Positions 8,113 through 16,100 of a DNA stretch of 23,892 nucleotides are shown here, in pieces. Position numbers and translations under genes: made by a program. This stretch comes from JBFJVZ01 sp041623895 (lineage in GTDB: Bacteria; Planctomycetota; Planctomycetia; Pirellulales; Pirellulaceae). Where the stretch lies: positions 1-23,892 of the forward strand of contig JBFJVZ010000062.1 of the NCBI GenBank assembly GCA_041623895.1, in the 5' to 3' direction. How positions within the stretch are numbered: the first letter of the stretch is position 1; the number at the start of each line of letters is the position of its first letter. Under the pieces are notes generated by a model that saw only the letters and a list, made by a program, of their open reading frames with translations, was not told the DNA's origin and ran no database searches.

Positions 8113-8584
8113 ATGACGTCATCCGGCTGCGCAGTGGAGGCGCAATCTTGATGATCGCCGGCGAATCCGCCGCTCCCACACGACCCCGAACTTTGGCAAA
8201 CGATACAACAGTCGTCTGCTGCGGTCTCGCGGATAATCGCCTACGATCTTGGCGACCGAACAATCGACCAAATCCCAGTTGTTCACATGCCGTGTTCTGG
8301 CAATCCATGTCGAACACCGCTTTACGGACGATTTTGTCACTCGTCTGATATTGCAACACGAGGATGAGAGTTTCACGGGAGGGCGAATTGCACGGGAGGT
8401 CCGAGCTGAACCGTTTTAACGCGCATTACGGCTCCGCGGGAGCGTCGCCCTCCCATTGGTTGTGAAACCTGTCTTCTTGTCCCCCACGCTTAACAGAAGG
8501 ACTTATATGCTGCCACTTTTCACCATCCCAGTGCCGCCACACTGAACTGAACCATTCATTGCCTCTCACCCTGGTGAGGATCGA
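8113..8584. other. Intergenic stretch with an inverted repeat, no clear gene
   Basis: No gene can be supported. A 57-codon plus-strand frame at 8249-8419, starting at a TTG, reads fairly well (RLILQHEDESFTGGRIARE), but another frame over the same bases looks just as plausible, and neither has a ribosome site. The 3' part contains the inverted repeat at 8377-8454. The minus strand reads WEGDAPAEP through this repeat, a translation I recall from the common GGAGGGCGACGCTCCC-type planctomycete repeat. Confidence 0.5.
8377..8454. repeat. Inverted repeat around GGGAGGGCGA
   Basis: GGGAGGGCGA at 8377-8386 is the exact reverse complement of TCGCCCTCCC at 8445-8454. The inner part of the right arm contains its own small palindrome (GGCTCCGCGGGAGC at 8430-8443). 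The element lies between two genes and resembles a planctomycete intergenic repeat family I recognise by its GGGAGGGCGACGCTCCCGCG core. Confidence 0.7.
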
Positions 8585-8755
8585 ATGATGACGACTAGTT
8601 TTCGCAAGCATTCGATTGCCGCACTCCTTGCGCTGGAGTTCGTGTTGTCGTCAGCACTCATCGCCCCGGCACTGAGGTCCTACAAACCCGCCAAACGCGA
8701 CGGCGTTGCAGTGGAGGCAGAGGTAAGGCAAAAGTTCACGTTTCCTCCTGATTAA
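8585..8755 (+). CDS. Small exported or membrane-anchored peptide, unknown function
   Basis: A 56-residue product begins MMTTSFRKHS and has a hydrophobic stretch IAALLALEFVLSSALIAPAL, like a signal peptide or single membrane anchor. About 27 polar residues ending FTFPPD follow. A GAGGA site at 8576-8580 lies 4 bases before the first ATG (8585) and 7 bases before the second (8588), so the second is the likelier start. It lies about 100 bases before the thioredoxin-fold gene on the same strand. No family recognised. Confidence 0.45.
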   Translation: MMTTSFRKHSIAALLALEFVLSSALIAPALRSYKPAKRDGVAVEAEVRQKFTFPPD

Positions 8756-8858
8756 AGCTGGCGGAAGATTCGTGATGCAACCGGAACGTTGCTACACTGT
8801 CGCATAACGAATGAAATTCGAATACGTTTAACACGGATATGCAGCAAGGACCTCGCAC

Positions 8859-9758
8859 GTGCAAAACCCAACATTGTTGACTGCCTCCGCCCTTCTTTTG
8901 GCACTTTCAGTCGCTGCAACTGCCGCCGCCGAAAAGCTAGTTGTTCCCGTTTCGCTGGACGGAATCGAACGGGACGAACATCAAGTAAAAGCAACTGAAC
9001 CTCGTTCGGCAAAAACAGAAGCTGAGTTAAGTGAATTGCTTGGCAAGGCAGCAGCCATCAAATTCAAAGATCGAGTTGATTTCGCGACGCATGACTTTGT
9101 GCTATTCCAATGGGCAGGTTCCGGTCAAGACAAAATCACAGCTGTCGTAAAAAACGACACAGCGATCTTTCAATACAAGAGGGGTCGGACGCGAGATCTA
9201 CGCCGGCATCGGCTGGGGTTTGCAGTAAAAAAAGGACTGAAGTGGAAAGTCGTAACCCTGCCGCCGGCCAATCGGAAGCGTCCCGCCTCAGATGACCACG
9301 AAACAAACGTAAAGCTTCATGCACCCGACGCGAAGCGTGAAAATGCGATTGCTTGGCGCGACTTCTCACCGGCAAAACTGAAGCTATTGCGCGACAAGAA
9401 CAAACCAGTTCTGGTCTTTATTTACGCGGCTTGGGATTTGAACTGTGCAGTTCTGGATCGTACGCTTTTCGCGAACACGCGTGTGGTAGAGGCAATTCAG
9501 CAACGCGAGTACATTCCGCTGCGTGCCGACTGTACAACAAGGCCCGTCGACGAGGACCTCAAAAGTTTTCTTCGACAGGTCGACTGGGACGGGAACGCAA
9601 CCGTTGTTGTCTTCAGTGGTGCGAAGAATAAGAAACCCGTGGTGCTTCAGCAGAACAGGGCGCACAAGAACATCTCGGCGGAAGAACTGCTCGATGCGAT
9701 GAAGATATTCCCACACCAGGGTAGCGACGGGAACCAGGCAAAGAAACGAGCAGATTGA
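8859..9758 (+). CDS. Exported thioredoxin-fold protein with a defective CxxC site
   Basis: The 299-residue protein starts with GTG at 8859 behind AAGGA. Residues 1-24 are a Sec signal peptide (LLTASALLLALSVAATAAA, then EKL). Residues 25-135 form a beta-rich domain (FVLFQWAGSGQDKITAVV, then GRTRDLRRH) of a type I recall from exported planctomycete proteins of unknown role. Residues about 168-285 match a DsbD-gamma/thioredoxin-like fold: LRDKNKPVLVFIYAAWD, then NCAVLDRTLFAN and VVEAIQQREYIPLRADCT. The redox motif WCxxC is WDLNC (residues 192-196), so the first, attacking cysteine is Asp193 and only Cys196 remains. The usual cis-proline loop is also altered (DGNATVVVF). Disulfide exchange by the standard mechanism is therefore unlikely; a binding or scaffolding role is possible. 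A Tat-type phosphoesterase follows 63 bases later. Confidence 0.75.
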   Translation: MQNPTLLTASALLLALSVAATAAAEKLVVPVSLDGIERDEHQVKATEPRSAKTEAELSELLGKAAAIKFKDRVDFATHDFVLFQWAGSGQDKITAVVKNDTAIFQYKRGRTRDLRRHRLGFAVKKGLKWKVVTLPPANRKRPASDDHETNVKLHAPDAKRENAIAWRDFSPAKLKLLRDKNKPVLVFIYAAWDLNCAVLDRTLFANTRVVEAIQQREYIPLRADCTTRPVDEDLKSFLRQVDWDGNATVVVFSGAKNKKPVVLQQNRAHKNISAEELLDAMKIFPHQGSDGNQAKKRAD

Positions 9759-9821
9759 CGTTCAAGGCTCTTTGTCAAGTCGCGCAGATCAATCAACGAT
9801 TTTTCTTCACAGGTACACAGG

Positions 9822-10715
9822 ATGACAGCCAACACTGATTGCACCCGCCTTGGACGAAGGACGCTGTTAAAGAATGGCACGCTGATCCTGGCGGCGGCAA
9901 CGCTGCGCCCGAAGAAGCTGCTCGCCGAACAGCAGGATTCGCCCCTGCGGGTCGGACTGATCACTGACTTGCACTACGCCGACAAGCCGCCCGCGGGTTC
10001 ACGTCATTACCGGGAAACGCCCGACAAGCTGGCGGAAGCCGCCGACCAATTTGCCAGACACGAACTGGCGTTTATCGTTGAGTTAGGCGACTTCATCGAT
10101 GCGGCCGACAGTGTGGATGCCGAACTTGGCTACTTGAAGCAAATCAACAGAGACTTTTCAGGCATTTGCAAACAACGGCATTATGTGCTGGGCAATCATT
10201 GTGTTTACACACTCACCAAGCAAGAGTTTCTGGACAGCGTTGAGCAGAAGAATTCTTACTACTCGTTTGACTCTGGTGACTTTCATTTTGTTGTCCTCGA
10301 CTCATGCTTTCGAGGTGACGGAGAACCGTATGGCCGAAAGAATTTTGTGTGGACCGATCCCAACATTCCCACCGCCGAAGTCGAATGGCTCAGAGCCGAC
10401 TTGAAGAACGCCACCAAGAAAACAATTGTGTTTGCCCACCAGCGACTGGATGTAAGCAATCATTACGGAGTTAAGAACGCGGCCGAAGTGCGGAGAGTGA
10501 TGGAGGAATCCGGCAACGTATTGGCGGTGTTTCAGGGGCACAGTCACAAGAACGACCACCACGACATCGGCGGCATCCACTACTGCACTCTGGTTGCCAT
10601 GGTCGAAGGCTCGGGCAGCAAAAATAACGGGTATTCTGTCATGAGCCTCAGCGCCGACGGGACGATCAGCATCGACGGATTTCGCCGGCAAGCGGATTAC
10701 CAGTGGCGAGCCTGA
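9822..10715 (+). CDS. Tat-exported calcineurin-like metallophosphoesterase
   Basis: A 297-residue hydrolase of phosphate esters with a two-metal site. The N-terminus GRRTLLKNGTLILAAATL is a twin-arginine signal (RR at 12-13, hydrophobic core, cleavage near LLA-EQ), so it is folded with its metals before export. All family motifs are visible in order: DLH (Asp49, His51), GD (Asp90), GNH (Asn125, His126), H206 in FAHQR, and GHSH (His240, His242). The natural substrate cannot be read from these motifs; relatives include purple-acid-type phosphatases and phosphodiesterases. Asp154 and the tyrosines around 146-149 (NSYYSFDSGDFHFVVLDS) match the strand before the metal-bridging region in exported relatives. 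It may form an exported gene set with the thioredoxin-fold gene upstream and the sulfatase downstream. Confidence 0.9.
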   Translation: MTANTDCTRLGRRTLLKNGTLILAAATLRPKKLLAEQQDSPLRVGLITDLHYADKPPAGSRHYRETPDKLAEAADQFARHELAFIVELGDFIDAADSVDAELGYLKQINRDFSGICKQRHYVLGNHCVYTLTKQEFLDSVEQKNSYYSFDSGDFHFVVLDSCFRGDGEPYGRKNFVWTDPNIPTAEVEWLRADLKNATKKTIVFAHQRLDVSNHYGVKNAAEVRRVMEESGNVLAVFQGHSHKNDHHDIGGIHYCTLVAMVEGSGSKNNGYSVMSLSADGTISIDGFRRQADYQWRA

Positions 10716-10871
10716 CGAAAGATCTTCGCCGACCCTGCCCGCTTCACTGGCCAAACTGCGACGCTGGCGATGAAAGCGCAGTCGTTAGCCAATTGACGCC
10801 GGAAATTGGCATTTGCTCGGGCGGGCGGTTACCATAATCGCTTTCCTGCCTGACATCTTCAGCGAGATCCG

Positions 10872-11186
10872 ATGTACCGAACAATCACTATCAGCTCGAT
10901 CGCCGTGCTATTGCTTGGTATTTTCGAGATTACCGTGATTGGTGGAAGTGGCACACTGAATTTCATGGAAGCAGGAACCAGCATCGGTTCATTTCTTGGA
11001 TTTCAAGACAGCGCTGGAATCAGCTCAATCACGATCGAGGATTTTGGCGATCCCGGGACATCCGCCGGTGCCTACTCATTTGACAATCTGACGACCGCCA
11101 TTCCCGAGCCAAGCAGCTACGTTTTTGCCGCAACCGCATGCCTGGCGATCGCGTATCGGCGGAGGCGAAAAGTGCACGGTCGCTGA
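10872..11186 (+). CDS. Very short PEP-CTERM protein, possibly truncated
   Basis: The 104-residue product ends with the three-part PEP-CTERM sorting signal: the motif IPEPSS, a hydrophobic helix (YVFAATACLAIAYR) and a basic tail (RRRRKVHGR). Such proteins are recognised by exosortase and placed at the cell surface or in exopolysaccharide. An N-terminal hydrophobic segment (IAVLLLGIFEITVIGG) looks like a signal peptide. The middle is only about 50 residues (FLGFQDSAGISSITIEDFGD) and resembles the last strands of longer PEP-CTERM proteins, which are typically 200-300 residues. An internal deletion joining signal peptide to C-terminal part would explain the length. No exosortase gene is in this window, so sorting would depend on one elsewhere. 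Confidence 0.7.
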   Translation: MYRTITISSIAVLLLGIFEITVIGGSGTLNFMEAGTSIGSFLGFQDSAGISSITIEDFGDPGTSAGAYSFDNLTTAIPEPSSYVFAATACLAIAYRRRRKVHGR

Positions 11187-11447
11187 ACCTTGGTGCGGTT
11201 CAGTTCATTAACGGTTCCTGCAGGATCACAAAGCCGGGACGCTATCATCCGTTCGCACGAAATTGCTTGCTCACATGTGGTCGGCGACGTGAAGGCACGC
11301 GCGGTTTCCACGAATTTTTCGGCCATCCGGGCGGAGGTCACCGCTACTTGCCCGAAGAACTCACCATCAAGAAAACGCTCTCCATCACGACCTTTCGCGA
11401 GATCGGCAACGAAAGTTCGCCGTTCTGAACCCAACAGATTGGCAGCC

Positions 11448-13148
11448 ATGGAACCTCGCTTGCTGTTCGTTTTGCTTTGCCTCCTTGTTCGCACTTTTCC
11501 GCTGGGCGCGGCGGAGCGACCGCCCAACGTGCTGATCTTTCTGATGGACGACATGGGCTACGGGGATGTGCGGGCCTTGAATGCCGAAGGCGCCGGGTTT
11601 GCCACACCCAATCTGGACAAACTTGTCCAGCAGGGGCTGACGTTCACCCAGGCCCACTCCTCCGCGTCGGTCTGCGCTCCAACTCGCTACGCGCTGTTGA
11701 CCGGAAACCACGTCTATCGGGGCAAGAATCCAAACGGAACCTGGGGCCACTTCGCAGGAAGCCAGATTCTGTCGCAGCAGCAGACCATAGCCGACATGCT
11801 GCGAAAGCTCGGGTATGCGACGGCCTTCTTCGGCAAGAGCCATCTGGGTTCGACCTTTCAGCGAACAGACGGCACAACGGCGAAAGACTTCAACGACGCA
11901 GATCTCTCTCGGCGTTTTGTCGATGGCCCCCGAGATCATGGGTTCGAATACACATTGACGCTGCCGGCGGGTATCCAAGCGGAACCCTATGCGTTCTTCC
12001 AAAACGACCAGCTTGCGCGGTGGGATAACGAACCAATGGCGTGGCAAACCTTCGAGACCGATGCCGAGGCCCGCCGTCACTTTCGCATCGAAAAGCGTGG
12101 CAAGAAGTCGGCGTACGCAATGGACAATTGGAGCACGGAGACAGTTGGACCGCTGCTCGCTCGCGATGCACTGAGATTTATCGATCGACACGTGAATGAG
12201 AAGGGAAAGGAGCAACCTTTTTTGATGCACTACTGTTCCCAGGCGGGACATTCACCGTATGCCCCGCCCGTCGCGTTTAATCCTAATGATCCAATCAACA
12301 CACGCGACCTTGCTGCGCCCGGCGCAGTCGCGATTGCGGGGCAGACAGTCAACAAACGTACCGACATGATCCTGGAAGGCGATGTCGCGCTGGGTCTGTT
12401 TATCGACAAACTACGCCAACACGGAATTCTGCAAGATACGTTGATTCTGTTTACCAGCGATAACGGAGCAGCGGTCGGCCCGAGTTCGAGTTGGTCGAAT
12501 CCAATCTACAAGGACGTCAAGGACGACAGTCCGTATGGGGGTAATCGCCTGGAGGTCAGTCCGCAAAATCCCCAGCAGATTCACCGCAATGCTCAGGGTG
12601 TTGCCGCTGACGGCAGCCCTCTCCGCGGCGAGAAGGGATTCGTCTACGAAGGCGGCCACCGCATTCCATTTATTCTCCGCTGGGACAACGGTATCCCGGC
12701 CAACCAACGAGTGCATGATCAGCTGATTGGTTTGCACGATGTGTACGCAACGATCGCGGCGATTGCGGGGGCGAAAGTGGACAGCGAACAAGCACAAGAC
12801 AGCTATGACTTTTCCAAAGTCTGGCTGACGCCTACAGATAATCATCCGCTTGTCCGCAAATCGCTGTACATACAATCCAATCGACCCTGGGAACAGAACA
12901 ACAAAAAGATTTTCAATACCTGGGCTGCATATCACGCGGCACACGCAGGAGGTTCATTGGATTTATGGAAAGCCATCCTTGAATACAACACTCACGATCC
13001 GGACGGTAGGACCGCCGCCCGTGCCGTCGAACTGTATCACCTCAGCGAAGACCCTTCGGAAGCCAACGCCCTCAACAGGTTGTCCCGACTTGCTGAGATC
13101 GAACAGCAGTTCCGCGCCGAGTCGCGAAAATCCCGGACTGCTCCCTGA
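11448..13148 (+). CDS. Secreted sulfatase (formylglycine type)
   Basis: A 566-residue arylsulfatase-family hydrolase that removes sulfate esters, probably from a polysaccharide. The open frame extends further upstream, but the ATG at 11448 begins a good signal peptide (RLLFVLLCLLVRTFPLGAA, then ERPPNVLI), so I start here. The ribosome site is weak. Metal-binding Asp34 and Asp35 sit in FLMDDMGYGD. The CxPxR motif is Cys76-Ala-Pro-Thr-Arg80; Cys76 would be converted to formylglycine by a maturase encoded elsewhere. Lys130 and His132 lie in FFGKSHLG, His268 in AGHSPYAPP, Asp338-Asn339 in TSDNGAAVG. The RGEKGFVYEGGHRIPF segment near residue 388 fits the second family signature. The C-terminus YHLSEDPSEANAL is also typical. 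It follows the PEP-CTERM gene by 260 non-coding bases. Confidence 0.93.
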   Translation: MEPRLLFVLLCLLVRTFPLGAAERPPNVLIFLMDDMGYGDVRALNAEGAGFATPNLDKLVQQGLTFTQAHSSASVCAPTRYALLTGNHVYRGKNPNGTWGHFAGSQILSQQQTIADMLRKLGYATAFFGKSHLGSTFQRTDGTTAKDFNDADLSRRFVDGPRDHGFEYTLTLPAGIQAEPYAFFQNDQLARWDNEPMAWQTFETDAEARRHFRIEKRGKKSAYAMDNWSTETVGPLLARDALRFIDRHVNEKGKEQPFLMHYCSQAGHSPYAPPVAFNPNDPINTRDLAAPGAVAIAGQTVNKRTDMILEGDVALGLFIDKLRQHGILQDTLILFTSDNGAAVGPSSSWSNPIYKDVKDDSPYGGNRLEVSPQNPQQIHRNAQGVAADGSPLRGEKGFVYEGGHRIPFILRWDNGIPANQRVHDQLIGLHDVYATIAAIAGAKVDSEQAQDSYDFSKVWLTPTDNHPLVRKSLYIQSNRPWEQNNKKIFNTWAAYHAAHAGGSLDLWKAILEYNTHDPDGRTAARAVELYHLSEDPSEANALNRLSRLAEIEQQFRAESRKSRTAP

Positions 13149-13273
13149 CAATCCTAAAGATCGCCGTCGACACGGAATCTACACATCCAATGCTCTTCAG
13201 AAAGATCGCGTTGAGAATCATTCGTGTCTGGCGTTTCCCTAACTAATTCGACAGCGCTGCTTTTGAACGCGTC

Positions 13274-13336
13274 GTAACCCGAAGCGTAAGCGAGGGAAGG
13301 TGTTACGAAATATCCCTCGCTAACGCTTCGGGTTAC
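13274..13336. repeat. Long palindrome (24-bp arms, one mismatch)
   Basis: Arms at 13274-13297 and 13313-13336 are reverse complements with a single mismatch and a 15-base loop. The right arm contains CGCTAACGCTTCGGGTTAC. Read on the minus strand, it gives MVTRSVSEG, a string I recall from many planctomycete genomes as a mistranslated intergenic repeat. Its right arm runs into the 5' end of a beheaded gene (see 13324-13650), which suggests it marks or caused a break. Confidence 0.85.
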
Positions 13337-13650
13337 CATGGCTTCGTTCGCATGTCACGCGATGGAAACAGCTCAGCAATGCCATCGCGCAAAGAATTGG
13401 CGCTGCCCAACGAATCAACATTTACCGCACCCTTGCCGACCCGACTCCACCAAAAGAAGTCGACGGGAGTGAGGAACTGTATGCTCACGCCGATGATCCG
13501 GACGAATGGATCGAGCTGGCTAACAATCCAGCATTCGCCGCGGTGAAGATACTTGACGGCACTGGTACATCGTATTACGATATACCGGAATATGAGGTAG
13601 TGAGCGACGGCAGTTTTCGCGGCGGAGTTTTCAAACCGCATGAAATCATG
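13324..13650 (+). pseudogene. Gene fragment lacking its 5' end, unknown family
   Basis: A frame open from 13324, just after an in-frame TAA at 13321, has strong protein character but no usable start codon before 13543. It reads HVTRWKQLSNAIAQRIG, then RTLADPTPPKEVDGSEELYA, DDPDEWIELANNPAFAAVKI and SYYDIPEYEVVSDGSFRGGV. The mixture of acidic and aromatic residues, and codon use, are unlike a shadow frame. The opening lies inside the right arm of the palindrome at 13274-13336, so the 5' part was lost there. The frame passes the PadR start at 13640, so the natural end is also unclear. I do not recognise the family. Confidence 0.4.
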
Positions 13651-13972
13651 GGTAACACAGCTTCGAAAGGGGATCGGAGAACTTGTCGTGCTGGCTGCGC
13701 TGAAACAGGGCGAAGCATACGGCTACGAATTACTTCAGCGTATCAATCAAACAGACGGTCTGGGGATGACGGAATCGACTGTCTATCCGCTGCTTGCCCG
13801 ACTGACGGAAGATGGATTCCTGACGGTTCGCGCGGTTGCGTCGAAATCGGGGCCGCCCCGTCGCTACTACAAACTGACAAGAGTTGGCCGCAGCCGGCTT
13901 CAGGAAATGTCTCACCTGTGGAACAATTTTTCAGCCGGCGTGGAATCGCTGCTTAACGGGGAAAATAGATGA
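13640..13972 (+). CDS. PadR-family transcriptional regulator
   Basis: A 110-residue winged-helix repressor. The family pattern is complete: LVVLAALKQGEAYGYEL (helix 1 and 2), then the recognition region TESTVYPLLARLTEDGFL, followed by the wing SGPPRRYYKLTRVGRSRL. Length matches the short PadR-like subfamily 1, which lacks a long C-terminal domain. The start codon lies in CGCATGAAATCATGG; a GGCGGAG stretch at 13620-13626 may serve as ribosome site. The gene overlaps the next by 4 bases (ATGA), so the two are co-transcribed and translationally coupled. PadR proteins of this type usually repress their own operon; the operator is not identifiable here, but should lie before 13640, in the relic sequence. 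Confidence 0.9.
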   Translation: MKSWVTQLRKGIGELVVLAALKQGEAYGYELLQRINQTDGLGMTESTVYPLLARLTEDGFLTVRAVASKSGPPRRYYKLTRVGRSRLQEMSHLWNNFSAGVESLLNGENR

Positions 13973-14820
13973 CCAAAGCCACCCATTTGTCCTCCGAAGT
14001 TCGCATTGAAATTGACGCTCATCTGGACGAAGTTGACAAAGTGTTGCAAGAAAGTGACGTTTCGCGATCGGAACGACGGGCGCTTTGTGACGAAGTGGAA
14101 TGCCAGATCATCGACATGTTATCTGAGCGCTGCTCGGCTAATCCGACGGTCGCGGACGTGAAAGCGTTATTGGCGGGAATGGATTCGCCGAGTCGTTTTG
14201 CGCGTCAGAATGATGATCGGCAGCTGCAGCCGATTTCTGAACCGACGGTACTTCCGCTGGCAACTGCCGCCGCCATGACGGCCGTCTTCGGCGTTATCGG
14301 GGCAATTATTTGGGCGGAATGGCGCGGAGCTGAATCAGACCGTCAGCAGGCTGCCATCATTGCCTTTCTGATGACCTTTCTTGCTTTGGGGATGGGAGTA
14401 ACGGCGATCCGTGAGATTCGACGGAATGCTCGCTTGAAACGAGGGTATCTGCTTGCCTACATAGGCGTGATCAGTCTTCCAATTTGTTTTTCTCTTTGGG
14501 CCAGTCGGGAAATCGCCCATCCCATCAACACCCGGTTGTCACGTGAGGTTGCCGACTACATCCTCTCAAGACGTACCACGATTTTGACCGCGGATGAGGA
14601 GATCGTCATTCTGGATGACGGGAAGCAACCGGACGAGGGCGACATCATCATTTCCAAGTCAGCAAAGCCGGCAAAGTTGCCGTTTATTCCATGGATCACG
14701 ACGTCCAGGGGCTGGCGGTTATTTGCGCTCACGACATGTTTCGGTCCGACAATCTTGTTGACACTGATTTTCGTTCCGCTGTTTTATCGGCGATATCATC
14801 CTAGGACTATTGCCACGTAG
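13969..14820 (+). CDS. Membrane protein partner of the PadR regulator
   Basis: A 283-residue protein with an N-terminal helical domain (residues 10-80) and four predicted membrane helices at about 95-116, 128-147, 159-178 and 250-273. The N-terminal domain (IDAHLDEVDKVLQESDVSR, ERRALCDEVECQI, then PTVADVKALLAGMDSP) resembles the HAAS-type domain often found in membrane partners of PadR genes. A soluble segment of about 70 residues (180-249) lies between helices 3 and 4. No enzyme motif or ATP-binding site is visible. The pair probably senses a membrane or envelope condition, but the signal is not known. The 4-base overlap with the PadR gene supports a two-gene operon. Confidence 0.8.
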   Translation: MTKATHLSSEVRIEIDAHLDEVDKVLQESDVSRSERRALCDEVECQIIDMLSERCSANPTVADVKALLAGMDSPSRFARQNDDRQLQPISEPTVLPLATAAAMTAVFGVIGAIIWAEWRGAESDRQQAAIIAFLMTFLALGMGVTAIREIRRNARLKRGYLLAYIGVISLPICFSLWASREIAHPINTRLSREVADYILSRRTTILTADEEIVILDDGKQPDEGDIIISKSAKPAKLPFIPWITTSRGWRLFALTTCFGPTILLTLIFVPLFYRRYHPRTIAT

Positions 14821-14831
14821 ATCCGTCGTAG

Positions 14832-14851
14832 CGGAATTCGTAAGAACTCCG
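14832..14851. terminator. Hairpin between convergent genes
   Basis: CGGAATTC at 14832-14839 pairs with GAACTCCG at 14844-14851 (one mismatch) around a GTAA loop. It lies in the 38-base gap between the end of the PadR operon and the end of the minus-strand gene. The position fits a bidirectional terminator, but there is no T-run on either side, so this could equally be a small intergenic repeat. Confidence 0.4.
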
Positions 14852-14858
14852 ACCCGCA

Positions 14859-15938
14859 CTACAAGTCACTCGCCTGCAACAGCGCGAAGCTGGTTGCACA
14901 GGTCGTTTCGGTTTCATAGGCCAGCAGGCTGCGATTGCTAAAGCCGGCGTCGTTAACAAATTCCATGCGGCCTGTTGTGGAGTTGTACGCACAGTCTCGG
15001 TTATGAACCCAAAAATCCCGGAGGTAACGCCCGCCGAACCATTTTTTGTTGGGATTGAGTTGGATGTTGAATCCGGTCAGCCCAATTGCCGCCCAAGTGT
15101 GACCGGGTTGCCCCTGAACACTGATCCGCCTGGGTACCGCATGGAGCGGCTGGTTCATGCCACCGGGGGTTCGTACGATTGTCTGTTTTGTTGATCGTGT
15201 CACGTGTCCTGAACGCAGACCGACCAGCATGTAATGAATCCTGCAACGCACCGTGTACTTTTCGGGTCGCCGCCGCATCGGCAGCCGCGCCGCTTCCACT
15301 CGCTGCGTCGCCGTGAATTGGATTTGGATCTTGTCTGGTTGGCTGCTGTGAAGAACCTCGGGCGGGCCGATGCAGACACCAAAGCCTTTGGTGGTGAAGC
15401 CGCTGGTATGGGTGCAGTCGGTGTCGATTTCGAAACCGCGGATTAAGACCACCCATTCGGTGCGCTCGGTGAAAGTCAAGGCGTCGACGTCCGCCCGGAC
15501 GTTGACGCTTGCGATTGCGGGCGTCGCGAACGCGGGCTTTTGCCGCCCAGAGGCAAACATCCAGGGTGTGCTTCCGTAGTGGGCTTGAACGCCGGCATGT
15601 TGCACGGACGATCGATAAACTTGAACATTGGCCTTGTCCTGCAAGTGGCGTCCATCCGACCAGGGACCACCGACCAGCGTGGATCGTGTGCTCCCGTCCG
15701 CCCCCATCTCGAACCCAAGCTTGCGCACCCGATGTGGATGATCGCGCCAACCGATGTGGAAACCGTCAAGCAGATGAACTTCCGCTGCTGGGGAGTTGGA
15801 GGCAAGCAAAACAATCAACAATGCGACACATTGAACCGCGTATTTGGTCGACCGGTCAACTGGTCCAGGCAATGTGTCCAATGGATCATCCCATGAAAAT
15901 GGCGTGCTGGATGCGTCGACATCGGGGCAGAACGCCAA
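14859..15938 (-). CDS. Probable exported protein of unknown function
   Basis: The 359-residue product starts at the ATG at 15938. Its first 32 residues are polar, then a hydrophobic segment follows (YAVQCVALLIVLLASNSPAA, residues 33-52) with a possible cleavage at SPAA-EVHL. That is either a signal peptide with an unusually long n-region or a type II anchor; a later start is possible but none stands out. The mature part is rich in strands with aromatic and glycine residues (WVVLIRGFEIDTDCTHTSGF, FGVCIGPPEVLHSSQ, KYTVRCRIHYMLVGLRSGH). No catalytic motif or repeat was recognised. Compact beta-structure fits a carbohydrate-binding or jelly-roll domain, but this is only an impression. No neighbour shares its strand. 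Confidence 0.65.
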   Translation of the reverse strand: MAFCPDVDASSTPFSWDDPLDTLPGPVDRSTKYAVQCVALLIVLLASNSPAAEVHLLDGFHIGWRDHPHRVRKLGFEMGADGSTRSTLVGGPWSDGRHLQDKANVQVYRSSVQHAGVQAHYGSTPWMFASGRQKPAFATPAIASVNVRADVDALTFTERTEWVVLIRGFEIDTDCTHTSGFTTKGFGVCIGPPEVLHSSQPDKIQIQFTATQRVEAARLPMRRRPEKYTVRCRIHYMLVGLRSGHVTRSTKQTIVRTPGGMNQPLHAVPRRISVQGQPGHTWAAIGLTGFNIQLNPNKKWFGGRYLRDFWVHNRDCAYNSTTGRMEFVNDAGFSNRSLLAYETETTCATSFALLQASDL

Positions 15939-16080
15939 AGTTATTTTCGGATTATTTTCTCGGTATTTTCACACTTATCCTAGTCGCTGGTCGCCGATTT
16001 TATAATTGCCACAGCCGACAGAATCATCCAGAATTCCAATTCAATTCCAGAGTGCGGTTTGCCCGGCGAGGAGTCCGGCG

Positions 16081-16100
16081 GCTGAAGTCAAAACTTCAGC
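16081..16100. repeat. Short perfect hairpin
   Basis: GCTGAAGT at 16081-16088 and ACTTCAGC at 16093-16100 pair perfectly around a 4-base loop. It lies in the gap before the cupin gene, downstream of an AT-rich stretch (15940-16010) that could hold a promoter. No T-run follows, so a terminator role is not supported. Confidence 0.6.

Noticed and set aside
8426..8611. Minus-strand frame ending WEGDAPAEP
   Set aside because: Its end is the reading of the intergenic inverted repeat and its start overlaps the small exported peptide gene.
11190..11447. In-frame extension of the sulfatase to 11190
   Set aside because: The 86 added residues look random, and the ATG at 11448 starts a clear signal peptide, which would be buried if translation began earlier.
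11117..11554. Minus-strand frame with protein-like pieces (FVADLAKGRDGERFLDGEFF)
   Set aside because: It runs antisense into both the PEP-CTERM gene and the sulfatase start and has no ribosome site. I cannot exclude a relic in 11190-11440, but there is no motif to support one.
11385..12251. Minus-strand frame of 288 codons
   Set aside because: Antisense to the sulfatase active-site region, with no motif and no ribosome site.
13154..13339. Minus-strand frame beginning MVTRSVSEG
   Set aside because: It is the translation of the palindrome at 13274-13336, not a gene.
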